Part shown: one piece after another, positions 3,617 through 5,128 of the stretch
How the letters are laid out: every line of letters starts with the position of its first letter
Numbering within the stretch: the first letter of the stretch is position 1
Assembly: GCA_948496895.1 (NCBI GenBank)
Contig: CAOOJO010000242.1
Location: 1 to 5,128, forward strand
Origin: an uncultured Acetatifactor sp.
GTDB lineage: Bacteria > Bacillota > Clostridia > Lachnospirales > Lachnospiraceae
Direction: 5' to 3'
Length of the DNA stretch: 5,128 bases
Made by a program: the position numbers and the translations under genes
Notes under the pieces: generated by a model
What the model was told of the DNA's origin: nothing
Seen by the model: the letters and a program-made list of their open reading frames with translations, nothing else
Database searches by the model: none

Positions 3617-5128
3617 ATGAGATACCAGATCAGGCACGCGCTGGTGCAGTACGGCGCGGACACCATATTACAGGACGTGAATTTTGAGATCCGTGACAGC
3701 GAGAAGATAGCGGTGGTGGGGCGCAACGGCTGCGGCAAGACCACGCTGCTGAAGCTGATCAACGGGGACATCCATATGAACAACTTGGACAGCGACGAGG
3801 AATGCGGCATCACCATGGCCGGGAAGCAGCGCATCGGCTTCCTGCACCAGATCAGCTTCCCCGACGGGGACACGTCCGTGGAGGAGGAAATCCGCAAGAC
3901 CTTCGCGCCCATCTTCGCCTGCGAGGCCAGGATGAAGGAGATCGAGGGTGCGCTGGCCTCCGGCCAGGACAGGGCCCTGCTCCACGAGTACGACGACCTC
4001 CAGCGGCAGATGGAGGCCCTGCGGGGCTATACCTGGCGGCAGGACATGGAGATCATGTTCCAGCGGTTCGGGTTCGCCCTGAAGGACTTGGAGCGCCCCA
4101 TCGGGAGCTTCTCGGGGGGCCAGCAGACCAAGGTGGCCTTCATCAAGCTGCTCCTGAGCAGGCCGGACATCATGCTGCTGGACGAGCCCACCAACCACCT
4201 CGACCTTCCCACCATCGAGTGGCTGGAGGGGTATCTGAAGGAATACGACAGGTCTGTGGTAATCGTGTCCCACGACCGGATGTTCCTGGACCGGATCATC
4301 GATGTGACCTATGAGATCGAGTACCACCGCATCCGGCGCTATCCGGGCAATTATTCCGCCTTCATGGAGCAGAAGAAGGCGGCGCTGGCCAAGCAGGAGA
4401 AGGACTACGAGGCCCAGCAGAAGGAGATCCAGCGGCTCACGGAATGGATCGAGAAATGGAAGAACACGCCCACCAAGGTAGCCGCCACCAGATCCAAGCG
4501 CATGGCCATCGAGCACATGGTGAAGATAGAGAAGCCCAGGCGCTTCGACACCAGGGCCTTCCATGCCCTGTTCCAGCCCCGGATCGAGAGCTATACGGAG
4601 GTAATCGCGGCGAAGGGCCTGCGCATCGGCTACGACGCGGAGCTGTCCAGGGTCAGCTTTACCCTGCGCAAGGGCGACAGGCTGGCTATCATCGGGGAGA
4701 ACGGCATCGGGAAGTCCACGCTGCTGAAGACCCTGACAGGCGCCGTGGCGTCCCTGGGCGGCACGTTCTCCTTCGGCCCTAACGTGGAGTGGGGGTATTT
4801 CGACCAGCAGGCGGCGGTGGCGGACCACGCGGATCCGGAACAGACGGTGCTGGACAATTTCTGGCAGGAATACCCCAAGCTCCAGCGGGAGCAGGTCCGC
4901 GGCGCTCTGGGGAGCTTCCTGTTCTCCGGGGAGGACGTGGAGAAGAAGATGGGGCAGCTCTCCGGCGGCGAGCGGGTGCGGCTGGCCCTGTGCAAGATGT
5001 TCCAGACCAGGCCCAACCTGCTGATCCTGGACGAGCCCACCAACCACATGGACATCGTGGGCAAGGAGGCCCTGGAGCAGATGCTGGGGGCCTTCTCGGG
5101 AACGGTGCTCTTCGTGTCCCACGACAGG
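3617..5128 (+). CDS. ABC-F family ATPase, ribosome-associated (3' end beyond window)
   Basis: A soluble twin-ATPase with no membrane segments; 504 codons are visible with no stop, so the C-terminus is outside the window. NBD1 has Walker A GRNGCGKTT (35-43), Q-loop Gln78, signature FSGGQQ (165-170), Walker B with Asp189-Glu190 in DEPTNHLD, and switch His219. A charged helical linker at about 250-305, with a tip near WKNTPTK (281-287), is the ABC-F P-site tRNA-interaction region. NBD2 has GENGIGKST (360-368), signature SGGE (449-452), Asp472-Glu473 in DEPTNHMD, and His502. Both catalytic glutamates are present, so it should hydrolyse ATP. ABC-F proteins enter the ribosomal E site and either aid translation or displace antibiotics. 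The attenuator leader points to the antibiotic-protection type, but the linker alone does not prove it. The start at 3617 has a modest AAGGG site nine bases upstream. GC-rich third positions create a long antisense open frame with no meaning. Confidence 0.96.
   Translation, partial: MRYQIRHALVQYGADTILQDVNFEIRDSEKIAVVGRNGCGKTTLLKLINGDIHMNNLDSDEECGITMAGKQRIGFLHQISFPDGDTSVEEEIRKTFAPIFACEARMKEIEGALASGQDRALLHEYDDLQRQMEALRGYTWRQDMEIMFQRFGFALKDLERPIGSFSGGQQTKVAFIKLLLSRPDIMLLDEPTNHLDLPTIEWLEGYLKEYDRSVVIVSHDRMFLDRIIDVTYEIEYHRIRRYPGNYSAFMEQKKAALAKQEKDYEAQQKEIQRLTEWIEKWKNTPTKVAATRSKRMAIEHMVKIEKPRRFDTRAFHALFQPRIESYTEVIAAKGLRIGYDAELSRVSFTLRKGDRLAIIGENGIGKSTLLKTLTGAVASLGGTFSFGPNVEWGYFDQQAAVADHADPEQTVLDNFWQEYPKLQREQVRGALGSFLFSGEDVEKKMGQLSGGERVRLALCKMFQTRPNLLILDEPTNHMDIVGKEALEQMLGAFSGTVLFVSHDR

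Noticed and set aside
3457..3687. 76-codon plus-strand frame overlapping the leader and the ABC-F start
   Set aside because: It runs 70 bases into the ABC-F gene in another frame, has a ribosome binding site only four bases from its ATG, and its product has no family features. The uORF2 frame explains the leader better.
3668..5122. 484-codon open frame on the minus strand opposite the ABC-F gene
   Set aside because: It is a shadow of the GC-rich third codon positions of the ABC-F gene. The translation is low-complexity Leu/His/Gly/Pro-rich with no domain, and the plus strand has every ABC-F motif.
1..5128. CRISPR array, tRNA/rRNA genes, insertion sequence or prophage genes
   Set aside because: No regularly spaced repeats, cloverleaf or rRNA-like segments, transposase or integrase frames were seen. 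The window is ordinary chromosomal gene content apart from the ABC-F leader and the divergent control region.

Overview
The window looks like chromosomal DNA from a fairly GC-rich Clostridia species, most likely a Lachnospiraceae relative. This rests on gene order and on strong AGGAGG-type ribosome binding sites; no 16S or other marker is present, so the placement is an inference.

Layout. Positions 1-3008 carry five leftward (minus-strand) genes. In transcription order they are ispE (isoprenoid precursor kinase), a GntR/FCD-family regulator, a 92-residue membrane-anchored protein of unknown function, murI (glutamate racemase), and the first 20 codons of a gene resembling the DUF1934/YwiB family. 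Gaps are 61, 100, 43 and 73 bases with no clear terminator between them, so they may be read largely as one transcript. That transcript would start from a good sigma-A promoter at 3129-3157. A second weak promoter and a hairpin that can cover a ribosome binding site precede the 92-residue gene.

Positions 3009-3337 are a divergent control region. It holds the leftward ispE promoter, overlapped by a 30-bp dyad, and a 5' UTR hairpin in the ispE mRNA. It also holds tandem 8-bp repeats inside an inverted repeat, phased A-tracts, and a rightward extended -10 promoter.

Positions 3283-5128 are the rightward unit: a leader of about 330 nt followed by an ABC-F ATPase gene that runs off the right edge (504 codons visible). 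The leader contains two short overlapping reading frames and a canonical intrinsic terminator. The terminator lies inside the second frame, at codons encoding Arg-Ser-Arg-Tyr, and that frame ends 17 nt before the ABC-F start. This is the architecture of ribosome-mediated, drug-responsive attenuation known for antibiotic-resistance ABC-F and erm genes. It is the most interesting feature here. That the ABC-F protein protects the ribosome from an antibiotic is an inference from this leader, not shown by the protein sequence alone.

The leftward genes supply envelope building blocks: IspE feeds undecaprenyl phosphate and other isoprenoids, and MurI feeds D-glutamate to peptidoglycan. The divergent gene probably acts on the ribosome.
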